Below are positions 52,375-64,000 of a DNA stretch of 64,000 nt, piece by piece. The first letter of the stretch is position 1, and each line of letters starts with the position of its first letter. The notes beneath the pieces are model-generated. The model made no database searches, was not told the DNA's origin, and saw only the letters and a list, made by a program, of their open reading frames with translations. A program made the translations under genes and the position numbers. Origin of the DNA: Amorphochlora amoebiformis (Eukaryota; Cercozoa; Chlorarachniophyceae); contig BAAHQB010000209.1 of the NCBI GenBank assembly GCA_054601695.1, forward strand, positions 1 to 64,000. Direction: 5' to 3'.

Positions 52375-64000
<11,626 letters not shown>

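Overview
This is nuclear DNA of an intron-rich eukaryote. Short exons of balanced base composition are embedded in very long introns made largely of (TA)n microsatellites, and the junctions follow GT-AG rules. I assembled exons by hand, requiring matching intron phase at each join. That recovers six multi-exon genes and one complete LTR retrotransposon in place of the hundreds of meaningless Ile-Tyr reading frames produced by (TA)n. A DWARF27-type (DUF4033) carotenoid-isomerase-like gene whose N-terminus looks like a signal peptide plus transit peptide suggests an alga with a complex plastid. The species is not identifiable from the sequence alone.

Layout: (1) 765-19993, minus strand: an intracellular leucine-rich-repeat (LRR) protein with about 11 repeats. 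Six consecutive repeats are each encoded by one 72-nt phase-2 exon, and the exon cassettes and flanking introns have been duplicated in tandem. (2) 15427-19340, plus strand: a Ty1/copia element with apparently identical 238-bp LTRs, antisense inside an early intron of gene 1. Its single ORF lacks the integrase core. (3) 20899-28853, plus: a secreted Cys-containing protein with two copies of an unidentified beta-rich domain, a Pro/Thr linker and a Cys-rich C-terminal half. (4) 29890-30749, minus: the SUMO-conjugating enzyme UBC9, eight exons with only 50-66 nt introns. (5) 30848-44042, plus: a Tudor-like, acidic/basic linker and ankyrin-repeat protein in about 32 exons. (6) 45164-52222, minus: the DWARF27-like protein. 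(7) 52375 to beyond the right edge, plus: a large unrecognised protein with an SH3/agenet-like segment and a helical C-terminal part.

The six host genes alternate strictly in strand (- + - + - +). Genes 4/5 and 6/7 are head to head, with only 98 and 152 bp between start codons, so each pair probably shares a bidirectional promoter. No rRNA, tRNA, CRISPR or bacterial feature was seen. Apart from three intergenic gaps of about 0.9-1.1 kb, non-coding sequence is intron, filled with (TA)n, GA/CT tracts, degenerate CCCTAA-like repeats and a few inverted repeats. Exon joins rest on reading frame, phase and family pattern. Transcript data would be the decisive check, and a few joins named in the entries remain open.
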